This document shows positions 43,060 to 56,700 of a stretch of DNA of 64,000 nucleotides, one piece after another. Where the stretch lies: positions 6,395,201 to 6,459,200 of the forward strand of contig OX345638.1 of NCBI GenBank assembly GCA_947044365.1, given 5' to 3'. Source of the stretch: Petrosia ficiformis (Eukaryota > Porifera > Demospongiae > Haplosclerida > Petrosiidae). How positions within the stretch are numbered: the first letter of the stretch is position 1; every line of letters begins with the position of its first letter. Position numbers and translations under genes: made by a program. The notes beneath the pieces are model-generated. The model was not told the origin of the DNA, did no database searches, and saw nothing but the letters and a program-made list of their open reading frames with translations.

Positions 43060-44200
43060 TTTATACCAGGGCTAATACGAAGCCTTATTTTTGGTATTGC
43101 AATATTCCCTTTGCTTATATGAATATTCAAATATCAGCTTCTTCACTTGTCATAACTTGTTTCTCATGAAGTATTAATTATTAGTTCACCATTCACTGTA
43201 ACTAACTACTATATTATGTATATATATTTATGACACCAGTGTTATTAACCCTTGCCCACATAGGCGGAGTAGAGGGTTACTGTAATCATTATTAATTAAG
43301 TTTCAAGCTAGCTTTGAAACTCGTATAATGTTGTACTCCTTTACCATTATAGGAAGTCTGGTGGCTCAGATAGCAAGAGCAGAAATAAAACACATGGAAC
43401 TTTTAAAGAAATTAAATGGTAGCAGAAGAGGTTTCTTGGCTTGTAGATCACAGAACGTTTAATATAGGCACAGAGGCCTTACATAAGCCCTATGCAATAA
43501 ACCTTGTGTCTAATAGTTTGCCTACCACTGGCCATGTACCTTCAGGCATCTGTACCATCAACAGCTGTTAACAGGGGCGAATTCAGGATTCGAGATTAGG
43601 GGGGGTGGTGGTATAATTTCCCCCTGGTTGTAGTGGGGTCTGGAGGCATGCCCCCCCCCCCCCCCCCCCAGGAAAATTGATTTTGGACCCCAATATATGG
43701 CAATCTGGGAGTTATTTTCATACCAGCTCTTTATATATAACTACATATATATATTACATATATGTACTACAGCTGAATGTATTCAAAATACTACTTGATA
43801 ACTAAGTATAAATGAATACCTTTCTTGCCAGGACTGGAAGTAAGCCATCAAACAGTCATTGCCATGTGGGTGTGTGCACTGGCTCTGCCCCCCTCTAAAT
43901 CCACCACCGGTTAAAATAACAATGTCAGATATTGACCGATGATTACCTATCTAATTATCACTGTACCACTGGAATTCAGTTGATAAATGGGCGTGGCTCA
44001 TATACAAAAAATAGGTATTGGAACATTAAACCCCATGAGAAGCAATCATAGAGGTGGCCCATAAAAATTATAATTTTTGAATCTTCTTTTCATTCATTCA
44101 TTATTAATTTCTCTACAGGGAGAATGTAGTGAAGAGTGCAAACAGCGCAAAAAGAAACACAAGAAAGATATGATTAAAACTCTTATCTCTATACACTTTT
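43060..44200. repeat. Segment duplicated from 27.3-29.4 kb, with relic exon
   Basis: Bases 43061-43258 match 27345-27540 (tatttatgacaccagtgtta, ttaacccttgccc), and 44040-44170 match 29255-29395, including ctctacag|GGAGAATGTAG and the KKKHKKD tail (exon start 44119), here without its proper stop. Between them is a G/C-rich dispersed repeat with a poly-C run (43600-43700). In both places the block lies just 3' of a death-domain exon. Confidence 0.7.
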
Positions 44201-44374
44201 ATTAATCATGTCCTGTCTCCTTTCAATGTTTTTGGGGCCTAATTTGTCTCAAAACATTTTACATAATTTTAGTCTAATTCTGGTGTACCCCTGCATGTCA
44301 CCACTGACATAATAAAGTTTATTAGTAATAAATAAGTTATTTTTAAAAATTAAATTGTAACACACACACATGTA

Positions 44375-44706
44375 TTAATGGTTGTTAATGTCTTTACAAC
44401 TCTCCAGTACTTTACTGTTGTCCTTCAAATCTTTTTCAAAATATATGCAATATTCAGCAGCTATCTCTATAGCTTTGGCACAATGTCCCAACAATGCGAA
44501 CGATTGTATAAATCCTTTCCAAGTTGGCTCCTCCTTCTCACGCCATGTCTTAAGTAGTGCAAATTTTTGTCTCTCTAAATTGCCTTGATTTTCTTCCTCA
44601 ATTTTTGCGCAAACTTCAGTAGTAAGTTCAAGATATACACAGAATGATGTCACAAGTGTTACTTCACGTAAATGATACAGTAACTCTTTATCAGATGGAA
44701 TTACAC
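44375..44706 (-). CDS. C-terminal death-domain exon (44-59 kb gene)
   Basis: It starts in phase 1 after attaatatag-like sequence: GVIPSDKELLYHLREVTLVT, FCVYLELTTEVCAKIEEE, ALLKTWREKEEPTWKGFIQS, and a last Ala/Glu/Tyr-rich helix. It is a paralogue of 29984-30315. Confidence 0.75.
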
Positions 44707-47700
44707 CTATATTACATGCATGGGAGGAAATATAGTACAGTCAGATATCCACAATGTATAAAATAATTATATTTGGTTTTAAAATTGATTTGGTATTAAA
44801 ATGTTAAAATCAATGATTAAGAAACAAGCATGCCTTTAATTGAATTAGGAAGGACATGTACATGTACGTCTTTAAACAAATTGTTTTCTTATAAATTTGA
44901 CCAATCATTTTTAATCAAGTGTGTGGTTAATAAGTACCTAAATAATTAATCATTCCCACCCATGAAGGCATGAACATAACATAATGTTATGCACAATAAT
45001 TACATTATTATTATAAATCAAGCACTACCAATGTCATTCCTTACAAAATTAATTATAATTATAATATATGTTTTAATCCACAATGTATGTACACATTCCA
45101 TGTAATGCTGTTATAACTTATAACCAATCATTAATTTAATTATACTTTCAGATAAGCTGACATTATCGTAAGTTGAATCCCCACAATTATATTTATAAAA
45201 CTTTACCTTCAGTTTCACATTCTATTATTAATTTTTCAGCTCCTTTATGTTTGCCTAATTCATTGTCTAGAGAATGAAACATTACAATAATTGTATCACA
45301 ATAAATAATTATCATACTTCATGGGATGAATCTATAGAGTCACTGAAAAGGTAGTGCTCAAAAATGCACATACAAGACAGAGTGCCAAACTTTAGTCTTT
45401 TAGCTTAGCAATTATTCATGAGAAGTATGGCTAACCAATATGGTTGCTCAGCTCAGAGTAGGTAATTTATAATTAAATTCCTACACTACGAGCCAGTAAA
45501 TATTCATTGAATGGATTTAAAATGATGGACCAGGGTTATCACTATGCTCCTATAGCAGGGTGCTGCACCCTTCTATTAGCTGCTAGCACCCTTCCCATAA
45601 TTAATTTTGCACCCTTTAAATTTTTTTATAAAGAAAACTGATATTGCCTGGATGATACTGATATAATATAATACAATAGCGATAATATAATAATGATACT
45701 GATAACAAAAAGAGACCTGACCTGCCACAATCTTTGCCTTCTGCTTAGGAGGTACGTGTATGTGATGGGTGTGGCAACATATAATTAATAATTCATGAAT
45801 AATCTTTAATGAATATTAATTTAATTATTTTGCACCCTTCTATTTGAAAATTCTGGCGAGAACCCACACCTGACGAATTGCTGAAATGTTAGTTTATTAA
45901 TTATTCATGAGAAATGTGGCTAACTAAGATATAAGCTTGGTTACATACATGTGGTATCTACACTAGCTAGTGAAAGGGCTAGTAGTCACTATACATGTAC
46001 CTTGTGAAATGTGCCGAGGTAATATTACTGTGAACTGTCTGTCTCCATGACTTCCTATTAACTTAATTGGTAACTCCAGATGACTAGGTTGTGAATCAGA
46101 TTTCCAGCAGAAATTATATTTGCAGTGTGGAATAAAGTATTCCTCCAGTGGTTCTGGGTATTCCAAATACTTACATAAGACATCTTTGTCAATCTGTATT
46201 AGAAAACTAATTTAATGTATCATGACAAAAGATCAATGTACCTGAGATGACCTATCGTATGGAGACATTTTCCAAGGACTGATAGAACGATTTTCTGATT
46301 CTAATTTTAGAGATGTAGCATTTTCATGTAGTCGCACAATGTGATTATCCCTTTGATCATAGTCACGATATTCCATCTTTACATACTACAAAATGATGAA
46401 GTTAAATATATAACATAGTAGCTTTCAAACAATATATTGTTAATAAAGTGTTGAATACAATATCAAAATAAAATATTTCAGTAGCTAACTTTTATAAAAC
46501 TGGGCTCATTCTTTGTTATTGCAAAAACCATATCCCACTCTTTAAATGAAATTGACTTGTAAAACACCTGATAACGAAATTGTTGATTGACTGATATATT
46601 AGCTCCACAAGCATAGTAGCAGAAATGATGTACATCAATGGTAGCAGATTTGCTAAAGGGAGTGAAAGTACCACCTTCCATCTCTTTAAACTCATATGGT
46701 GGACCACTGAAACTGTCAGCTGTGTAAAATTTAAAATGTGAAGCTTCTTCTTCTGACTTAATAATGGCGGCATGAGGAAGATGGAGTGTAAAATTCTTTT
46801 TAAACTGTTCAGAACTGCTAATTTGGTATATACCACTCACAAGATAACAATCTGGAGGTAGTATAAAATCACCACCAATGATAGCCTTTACATGTAGCTC
46901 TGTGGTACTTCCAGGTGGTAGAGACCCTTTGGGTATTTCTATACGTAAGCCAAATTTAATCCAAACCAAGGTAAATGGACAGTCGTCTCCAGTGACTGTA
47001 AAAGGTTTCTCATCAACCACCTGCATACCATCTTGCAAATAAAAGGAAAGATAGCTTGATAATAATATAATTATTATATGTAATTGTAATAAAATGAGTA
47101 AACTTTTAATTAATATTAGTATGAAGTTATACATGTAGCAGTACATTTGTGAGCATAATTGCAAAAACGAGGTCAAACATATTTTGCAGGTGATGATGTT
47201 CAAGTACCCATGTATACCAGGGATGGTAGAAGCAAGTAAGTTAGGTCAATTGAGAAGAACCTCACCATGTGAAACACACAGGAAAAAATTTACCTCATTG
47301 ATTATTGATGATGGCTGTGTATACAGATTATCATACCTCTACACAAGTATGACAAAATATTATAATTAATGATTTTGCACTGTGCAAACAATTAAAAATG
47401 GTATAAGCCTATAGGAAGAAGTGAAGGCTACTCTGCCAGCTAGCATGTAATATTTATCACATTTTGCACTAAGTGTTTATGAGGATGGGGCTTAATAAAT
47501 GTTCAGGTGAATTAATATATGACCAAAATGAGTGCATTATCTAACCCAGACTTTTATTGAACCTCAATACTTAATGCACTGTGAAACAGGGTTTTATACA
47601 CAAGAAGGGCCCTCTCCTAGATTTCAGACCAAATTTATTTCAATATGCAATAACATCTCAGCTAAAAGCCTTCTGGTACATGGCCACTAGACGCAGCTTC

Positions 47701-50700
47701 ACAGGGCCTCTAAATTAAAACAAAAAACATTTCCTGGGAGATCATAGGGATATCTATAATTATATCTTGTTAATTTTAATTATTACTTTTTGTTAAACTC
47801 TCACCTCCTGTTTTATTATCTATTGTAGATTGTATAACATTATGAGTTTCTTTATTTTCATATTCAATGGCTACAGAGAATAAGAGTAATAATAATGTTT
47901 GCATCTCAAAACCTGGAACATATTAGTAATAGTCTCACATAGCCAGACCCAACTGAAGGATCTGGAGACAAGCCACTATACAGTACACTTCAAATTCATA
48001 CCTTCTGGAGGTAATAGCACTGAGAATTCAATGTCGCCAAACTCACTATAAGCTCCTACCAAATTATATTTCAAGTTCACAGTACGAGGAGACAAATCAG
48101 ATTCCCAAATATATTTGTAAGTATAGTGTGGAATATAAGAATTATTCTTTGGATCGTAGGATTCTATCACTGTCCTTTCAATCTAATCACATAAAATATA
48201 AACTGCAATTGAATTGTGACTAAAGTAAATATGTACCTGAGATGAACCAACTTCATAGACATTCCAATAACTGATGGAATAGCTTTCTGGTGTTAGTTCT
48301 AGATATGTTGCATTTTCCTGCAGTTGTACTGTGAAATCGAAATTGTCCTCTAGATGGCAGTCACGGTACTTCTGACTAACATGCTAAAAAAATATATATA
48401 CTCAATAAAGTTTGCCTATAAAGTAGAATTAGTATTAACAGAATAAAATTTGGAATAGCTAACCTCAACAAATGATTTCTCATCCTTTGTTATTGTCAAA
48501 ATCATTTTCCAATTTTTAATTGAATCAGATATTGATTTGTAAAACAGAAGAAAAATATATCGTTGATCAGGACGTATAGTAATTGCTCCAATTGTATAGC
48601 AACTGAAATGATGCACATCAATGGTAGCAGAATTACTATGTGGTCTGAAATAACCACCTTCCATCTCTTTAAACTCATATGGTGGACCACTGGAACAGTC
48701 GGCAGTATAAAATCGGAAATAAGAGGCTTCTTCCGCTGACTTAATAATGGCGGCATGAGGAAGATGGAGTGTAAAATTCTTTTTAAACTGTTCAGAACTG
48801 CTAATTTGGTATATACCACTCACAAGATAACAATCTGGAGGTAGTATAAAATCACCACCAATGATAGCCTTTACATGTAGCTCTGTGGTACTTCCAGCTA
48901 GTAGAGACCCTTTGGGTATTTCTATACGTAAGCCAAATTTAATCCAATCCGAGGTAAATGCACTGTCATCTCCAGTGACTGTAAAAGATTTCTCACCAAC
49001 TACCTGCATACCATCTTGCAAATGAAAGGAAGATAGCTTGATAATAAAATAATTATTATATGTAATTGTAATAAAAGCACTAATATTAGTATGTAGTTAT
49101 ACATGTAAATACATGTAAATACATGTAACAGTACATTTGTGAGCATAATTGCAAAAACGGACTTTACCTGCAAAAAAAGATCATTGAATTGTTGAATTTA
49201 AATACTCATTATTATAGCATTTATATGAAGACAACAAAATTAGTTATCAAGAGAACATAACATTGGTAGGTACTTAATATCTGTACAAAATGGTGGAATA
49301 TAGTGAGCGATTTAAAGTAGGCGTTTGATAAAAAATATTTTGCAGGTGATGATGTTCAAGCATTCAGGGATGGTAGAAGCAATTAAGTTGAGAAGAACCT
49401 CACCATGTGAAACACACAGGAAAAAATTTACCTCGTTGATTATTCATGATGGCTGCACAGTGGTTAGTTATATAACTACTTTCCATTGTTATAGATTATC
49501 ATACCCCTACTACTCTTACACAAGTATGACAAAATATTATAATTAATGATGTTGCACTGTGTAAGCCTATAGGAAGAAGTGAAGGCTACTCTGCCAGCTA
49601 GCATGTAATATTTAACACATTTTGCACTAAGTGTTTGTGAGGGAGGGGCTCAATAAAGCTGAATTAATGGAACGCTTGTACCATATTATAATATCTAATG
49701 CATATGCACTATGAAGCAGGGTTCGTACACTAGGAGGGGATATCCACCATCACCCCCAGTATTGGATTTTAATAATTACTTTTTGTTAAACTCTCACCTC
49801 CTGTTTTATTATCTATTGTAGATTGTATAACATTATGAGTTTCTTTATTTTCATATTCAATGGCTACAGAGAATAAGAGTAATAATAATTTTTGCATCTC
49901 AAAACCTGGAACATATTAGTAATAGTCTCATATAGGCAGACCCAACTGAAGGATCTGGAGACAAGCCACTATACAGTACACTTCAAATTCATACCTTCTG
50001 GAGGTAATAGCACTGAGAATTCATTGTCGCCAAACTCACTATAAGCTCCTACCAAATTATATTTCAAGTTCACAGTACTAGGAGATGAATCAGATAGCCA
50101 AATAAATTCGTAAGTATAGTGTGGAATATAAGAACTATTTTTTGGATCGTAGGATTCTATCACTGTCCTTTCAATCTAATCACATAAAATATAAACTGCA
50201 ATTGAATTGTGACTAAAGAAAATATGTACCTGAGATGAACCAATTGCGTAGACGTTCCAAGAACTGATGGAATAGCTTTCTGGTATTATTTGCAGATATG
50301 TTGCATTTTCCTGGAGTTGTAATAGGAAATCTTCATCTAGATGATAGTCATGGAAATGTTGCTGAACATGCTAATAGAAAGAGAATTGTGCTTTTAAAAA
50401 CACAACATTGTTGAACACAATATCAGAACAACCTTGACAAAAGTGGGGTCATCCTTTGTTATTGCGAAAACCACATTCCATACTACAGCTGAATTGGACA
50501 CTGGTTTGTACAACACTTGAGAAAGATATCGTTGCATGGGATGTTTGATTTTTCCAGTTGCAAAGCAGCCGAAGTTATTTACACCAATAGTAGCAGAATT
50601 ACTATGTGGTCTGAAATAACCACCTTCCATCTCTTTAAACTCATATGGTGGACCACTGGAACAGTCGGCAGTATAAAATCGGAAATAAGAGGCTTCTTCT

Positions 50701-53700
50701 TCTGACTTAATAATGGCCGCATGAGGCAGATGTAGTGTAATGTTCTTTTTCAACTGTTCAAAACTTATAATTTGGTATATACCACTCACCAGATAACAAT
50801 CAGGAGGTAATATAAAATCACCACCAATGATAGCCTTTACATGTAGCTCTGTGGTACTTCCAGCTGGTAGAGACCCTTTGGGTATTTCTATATGTAATTG
50901 AAATTGAACCCAATCCAAGATGTATTTATTGTTGCCTCCAGTTACTGCAAAATGTGTCTGACCAATCACCTGCATGCCATCTTGAAAATGACAATGATAA
51001 TAATTGTAGTAATAATTATAATTAGATCTTTTCACTGAATAGGCGAAAGAATCATTAACCCATAATGAATGTTTATGTCACTTTGGCACTTTCACCATTT
51101 TAGAATTGTCAATTACATTTAGGATACTATCCTGCCCAGAGGGAGTTATGGGCATAACTCCCTCTGGGCAGGGTGGTGTCTGTCTTATATCATGGTGACC
51201 TTAAAGATTATGGGCTTATAACTCCCATGGTACATCAAAGGTTACCATAGTAAATACATCATGTGTTTACCAAATATTCTTAATTAGCAAACAATGTTGA
51301 AACGTTCGTGCTATAATTATTCAACAGTGAAACGAGACTTAGCATGGAGCTATATGCCCGGTATAGAAGAAGATGGTAGTTCAAGCGTAAACATAAAAGT
51401 GAAAGTAGATTCTCGCTAATTTAGAGTATTCCATAAACACATGACACAAATAGCTGCAGAATTCAACCTAAAATGGTGAAAAAGATATACCAGACGTGAC
51501 ATTGCAGTATCATTAAGACTTCAAGATCCATTTACTTGAGTGAAAAGCTCTGTTATGATTATAACTATAATTATAATAATTAAATACTGATAATACTAAA
51601 TGTATTTAGACAAACATCAGCTACTTTTGTTATTCCCTACAATTCGTGCTCGTCCATTCACCTAGGCTACTAAAGTGTGCATGTACTCTAAAGAAAGTTT
51701 GTGTATCTTGTCAAAGTCATGATAACAGTATAGGTAGGTCAATATAAAGTTGCAAATTATTTTATTGTGTATACATCTCATATAAATCTGTTTTCTCTTG
51801 TTCTAATATTTCAAGTTAAGAGAATTAATTATAATTATGTACCTGAATATATCCAATACCACTTAATGATGAAGGAAAATGCAATGAGCATTGCAAGCAA
51901 GAGAACAATCGCCGATGCTGCAATTCCAAACCAACCTGTGTAAATACATACATGTATAATTATATATTAATACAATTTATAATTATAAAATTATGTATTG
52001 ACTTTTTAAGTTTGTGAGAAGAGAGTAGCATCTATGTAGCAGTAAGTCCATGAACAATTGAAATGGCTCGGGACCATAATAGGCTAACTTAAAACGAACT
52101 ACTGGAAATTGTTCATATTGCAATAAAAATTACGTGTACTTCACTGCCAAATATGAAATCTTTTTCATTTCTTTAATTTTTATGTGTTACTGAAACACAT
52201 TTTAAGAGTATTTTTTGATAACCTGGGTACGTTACAGTTTTATAGATTTGTCAACTATGGTTCTCAGCCCTTCAATTGAAATTGCATATGCTGCTTTTAT
52301 TATTTTTACTTGGAGCTACTGTACTAGACTATACTATTACAATTAGTAATGATAGATGTGACCAACAGAATCTATAAAATGAAATCTCCAATTGAGTGGG
52401 TAACCCAGTTCATGAATTACCTACAACTGGAATTTAAGAGCACTTTCATTTTTCAAATGCACTTCAATTATTTTTTCCCATTTGAAGTAGTATGACATTA
52501 TATTTACAATAAAAACAGACACAACAATATTCTCCTGCCTCGATCATAAAGATAATGGGACCTGTGTTTATAAATAGATACCAAAATCATTTCTATTAGT
52601 CACAACATAAAGACAGCTGCAAGATGAGTGTGTTAATTAAGGTGCAGTCAGCTGGCAATGTTCTCAATTTCATGATACTTCAGGTGTACAATAAACCTAT
52701 AGCTTCAGGTTTATAACACTTTAAAGATACTAAGTTAGATTCACCCTCATGTAGAGCAATCATTAGAACAGCCCTTGATGTCATGAAAAGCTTGGGCAAA
52801 CTTCCATTTATACAATCTAACATGAAATACCTTATAGTGCTACTTCAACAATTACATAGTCGTTGAAATATAATACCATAATTCATTAATAATTATAAGA
52901 TACATGCAAGATAATTCGATTGCTATAAAGGCTACTGCTATCTGCAAAATGTTAACATGTCACTACTACATGTATGTCCGTAGGAAATTTTATCACACAA
53001 AGGAAGCACAAGTGTACATTATCATTTCATGTATTAATAATGTTGGTAAATCTACATTTGTATCATCCTGAATGAAGCATACTGAAGTATGCTGAAGTTA
53101 CACTGATTGAACAGTGGTTTGGGAAAGCTAATAAGTGAATTATCATTACATGTCATGTAGTGTTAGCATACTAGTCCCACAATTGAAACATTAATGGCCA
53201 AATAAAAACGTAATATGATAGAATAATTTTTACTATACACCAGCAGTGACATGCATTTCATTGTGAAAATATCATTGCTTTAAACAAAGATAAATATACT
53301 AACTACACATAACCGAGTGAAATATCTGAAACAAACTAAATATCCGATATTGTTAAACTGAATTTAATATTCTGCTTTAACATATTTCATACTTTTCATT
53401 CATGGTGCATGTCTATATATTCTACATGTTCAATGTAGTAGCTGCCAAAGTTGAATATTCTTAATGAAGTGACTTGGCACAGAAACAATAAAACAATCAC
53501 TAGATTGAGACAACCTGGCTGATCTGTCATAACATACCATAGTATATTAGGGATAGAGCACATATTGCTACAAGCTGCTAACATACACACATATACATAC
53601 AAATACACATAATATATACATGCATATTATGAGAAGGTCATTCATTGGTATGTAAACTGATACTGTACTATGACCTTTACTGGGTGTATAACTGATATAA

Positions 53701-56700
53701 GCACAAACAATATCATTTCACTGTCATAACCAAAGATGGCTACTGGAGGTTTACTTTTTTATGGCCCGTAGGGCCATCCCTATAATTGCTTTCCACGGGG
53801 TTTAATGTATATATATATATATATATATATTCTTGTGTCACTTGCACGACTATGCGTTGTATATGTAGTTAAGGAAGTTGCGTCATTCCCGGGGGCTCGG
53901 TCAATTAATGGGCGTGGCGCGTAAAAGAACGCGCATTTGAGCTACAGACCAGCCAGGAAGATTCAGGAAGGATGTAAAACTGCTAATAACTGTTGTATAT
54001 AGCAGAGAAACAGTATAGATATTATGCAAGAATCTTTAACAAGTAAGTATGATAAGTTGTTGAGTTTCAGACACAAGGAAGTCATCATTTAGAACCTTGA
54101 AGGAGTACCTCAGTCAGTTCATCAGACATCTGTGTATTTAGACTGCAATTAGGCTTACACTTACGTCTTCAGGCCCCAGGAGTACACAGAAAGGTAGAGA
54201 CACTAGTGCCATCAGCAATGCTTAATACATAGTCATCACAAAGCAAATATAGGGATGTTTTTTTCTCTATATACACTTGTTCTCCATACATCTTGTTTTA
54301 TACAATTTTAGTATAATAATCATCATAATAATTCTATCTGCTGTGAAGTAGTACATCCATTTTATGATTTACCATTGATCTTTAATTGCTTACTGGATTT
54401 AATAATCAACATATAATACTCAGCATGTGAGAATTATGTATTAGCATGTTATAATGTATGTATAGTTCCGTACATGGTGATGCTTTTTAAAATGACATGT
54501 AGCTGAATTTCACTCACCTCTTTCTTTTGCTTCCGTTAATCTCTTTTTTTCCATTTCATGAAACTTTATATTTTCCTGTGTATCCATGACTTCTCTTTTG
54601 TACTTCTCAGACACGTTAGTCGGTTTGTTATCGATCTTTGCCTGAAGGGATCGATTAGGACATTCCTCCTCTTCATGAAATTCTAAAGAATAGCGATGGT
54701 AGTATTTACCACATCCATATCGGCATTTCTCTATAACATATTGGCACTTGTTGCTCAGATGTCTATGAAGTTCTCCCAATTTTCCTTTCCAAACGCAATC
54801 ATGATTCTCACAACGAACTTGCAAATCATAAAGATCGTTAGACTGTGTCCTTTTATCGAGAATGGTTGTGAAATTTTTACGACAACAAGGACAAGTCTGT
54901 TGATTGGCATCAATACCACGTTTAATACAAACCTAATAGGAAACAATATATCATTGAGAAACAAGATAATTATATAGTATCCCTATAACTGCTTTGTGGT
55001 GTCAAGCCTTGAGCACTCAGTGATCATGGCTGATTTTAGTATGCCTGATAATATAGTTATTATTAGGTTTTCAAATCTCCTTACCTTTTAAATGAGCTTG
55101 TAGAACTTTATGAATATATTTCAGGTAGAATAGCTAGCTATTTGTTCCAGTTTGTATGTAAGCTTTCTTTCTGCAGAGCTCGAGCACGCTTTCAATTACG
55201 TGCCATGCCCATTAATTGACCAGGCCTTAAGCCGCTCGGAATGACGCAACTTGCTTGACTACGTATTCAATGCATACCACGTAAGTGAATGAGGCAGTGC
55301 AGAACCCTCACCACAAGTGTGATTTGGGAAACAACTTGAGAATAATTCAGTCATTGACAAGGAAATAACTGCAGACAATATTTGACTAATACAATTATTA
55401 TACTGAGATTATATTATAGTTGCATTACAACTTACACTCCAAGTCCTACTAGCTATAACTATAGTATAAGATTACAAGTGCAGTGTTAAAATCCAGACTT
55501 GAAAGTCTGGATTGAATGTTTACATTCAATCACGTGGATGAAATAAATGGGTGGAGCTAGAAATTGCAGAAAGCGAGGGTTAATCATAATTAAACCTGTG
55601 GAAAGCAATCCTAGGGATGACCCAATGGGCCATAAAAAAGTATCCCTATGATTGCTTTGTGGTGACTATCACTCATTGCTGATGGCACTAATGTCTCAAT
55701 CTTTCTATGTACTCTGAACACTAGATCCTTGATGAAATTGTACAATAATCTTTCAAGGTTCCAATGAAAATCATTGCTGATGATGTTTGAAACTTAATAA
55801 CCTATCATAGTTATTTGCTTTTAAAGATTCTTGCATCATTTTTATAATGTCTCTTTGCTGCAGCAGCTATATGTTGCAGCTTTTACAACCTGCTTTCTTG
55901 CTGGCAGTTCCTATGTAGCATTCTTCTATTTGCCAATTGTATTAATTGACCAAGCCTCCCGGAGTGACACAACTTTCTTAACTATAAGTATGCAATGCGT
56001 AAGTGACACAAGAATATAATAAATTCAACCTCCTAAAAAACATGGGGGGACATACCAAAACAACTGATGAGTTGAGATTAACAGTACATTATTTCTGGTA
56101 GAACAAATGTGGGTTCTATATGGAAACTACAGAACATACCTTTTCTAACATAGTCTATTATTTACACCTGTGTGTTACTACATAGTGTTTTGAAAACATT
56201 AAAACTATGCCATTCCAAAATCTAAATTATACAGCTACTAAAATTGCATGAGCTACAATAATTATTTTATGCATTTGTAATACCTGACAAATGAGCGCTC
56301 CACAACATGTCAATTGATGAGGTTTTCTTAGTATTAAGAGACATACAGGACACTTCAGAGAGTCAGGAGGTGTACTAATAAATATATTGTAGTCATAACC
56401 ACATGTTACTGGTTCTGGTGGTGGCTGAGCTATAGCCTTGCTTATTTTTGAGCTTCTGACACCTCCTTTTGCCTATATAGAATATGAAATGTCAATCGCT
56501 ATTCACTAGCAACTATAATTATAAATTTATAATCATTTCATTAATTAGCATACCTTATCATCAGGTTTCCTTTTAAGAATTACATCTCCTCCAATGGTAA
56601 CTGAGAGTACCTTCTCATTAGTCAATTCTACTTCATTATCCTTTACTAGTCTTTTCAGTTCTTCATGATGATGAGGAGGAGCATAGCAAATCAAAATGAC

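Noticed and set aside
46516..46836. 106-codon frame overlapping the third ZU5 exon (also at 48502 and 30626)
   Set aside because: It recurs only because the ZU5 exon itself is duplicated; it is the alternative frame of a real exon.
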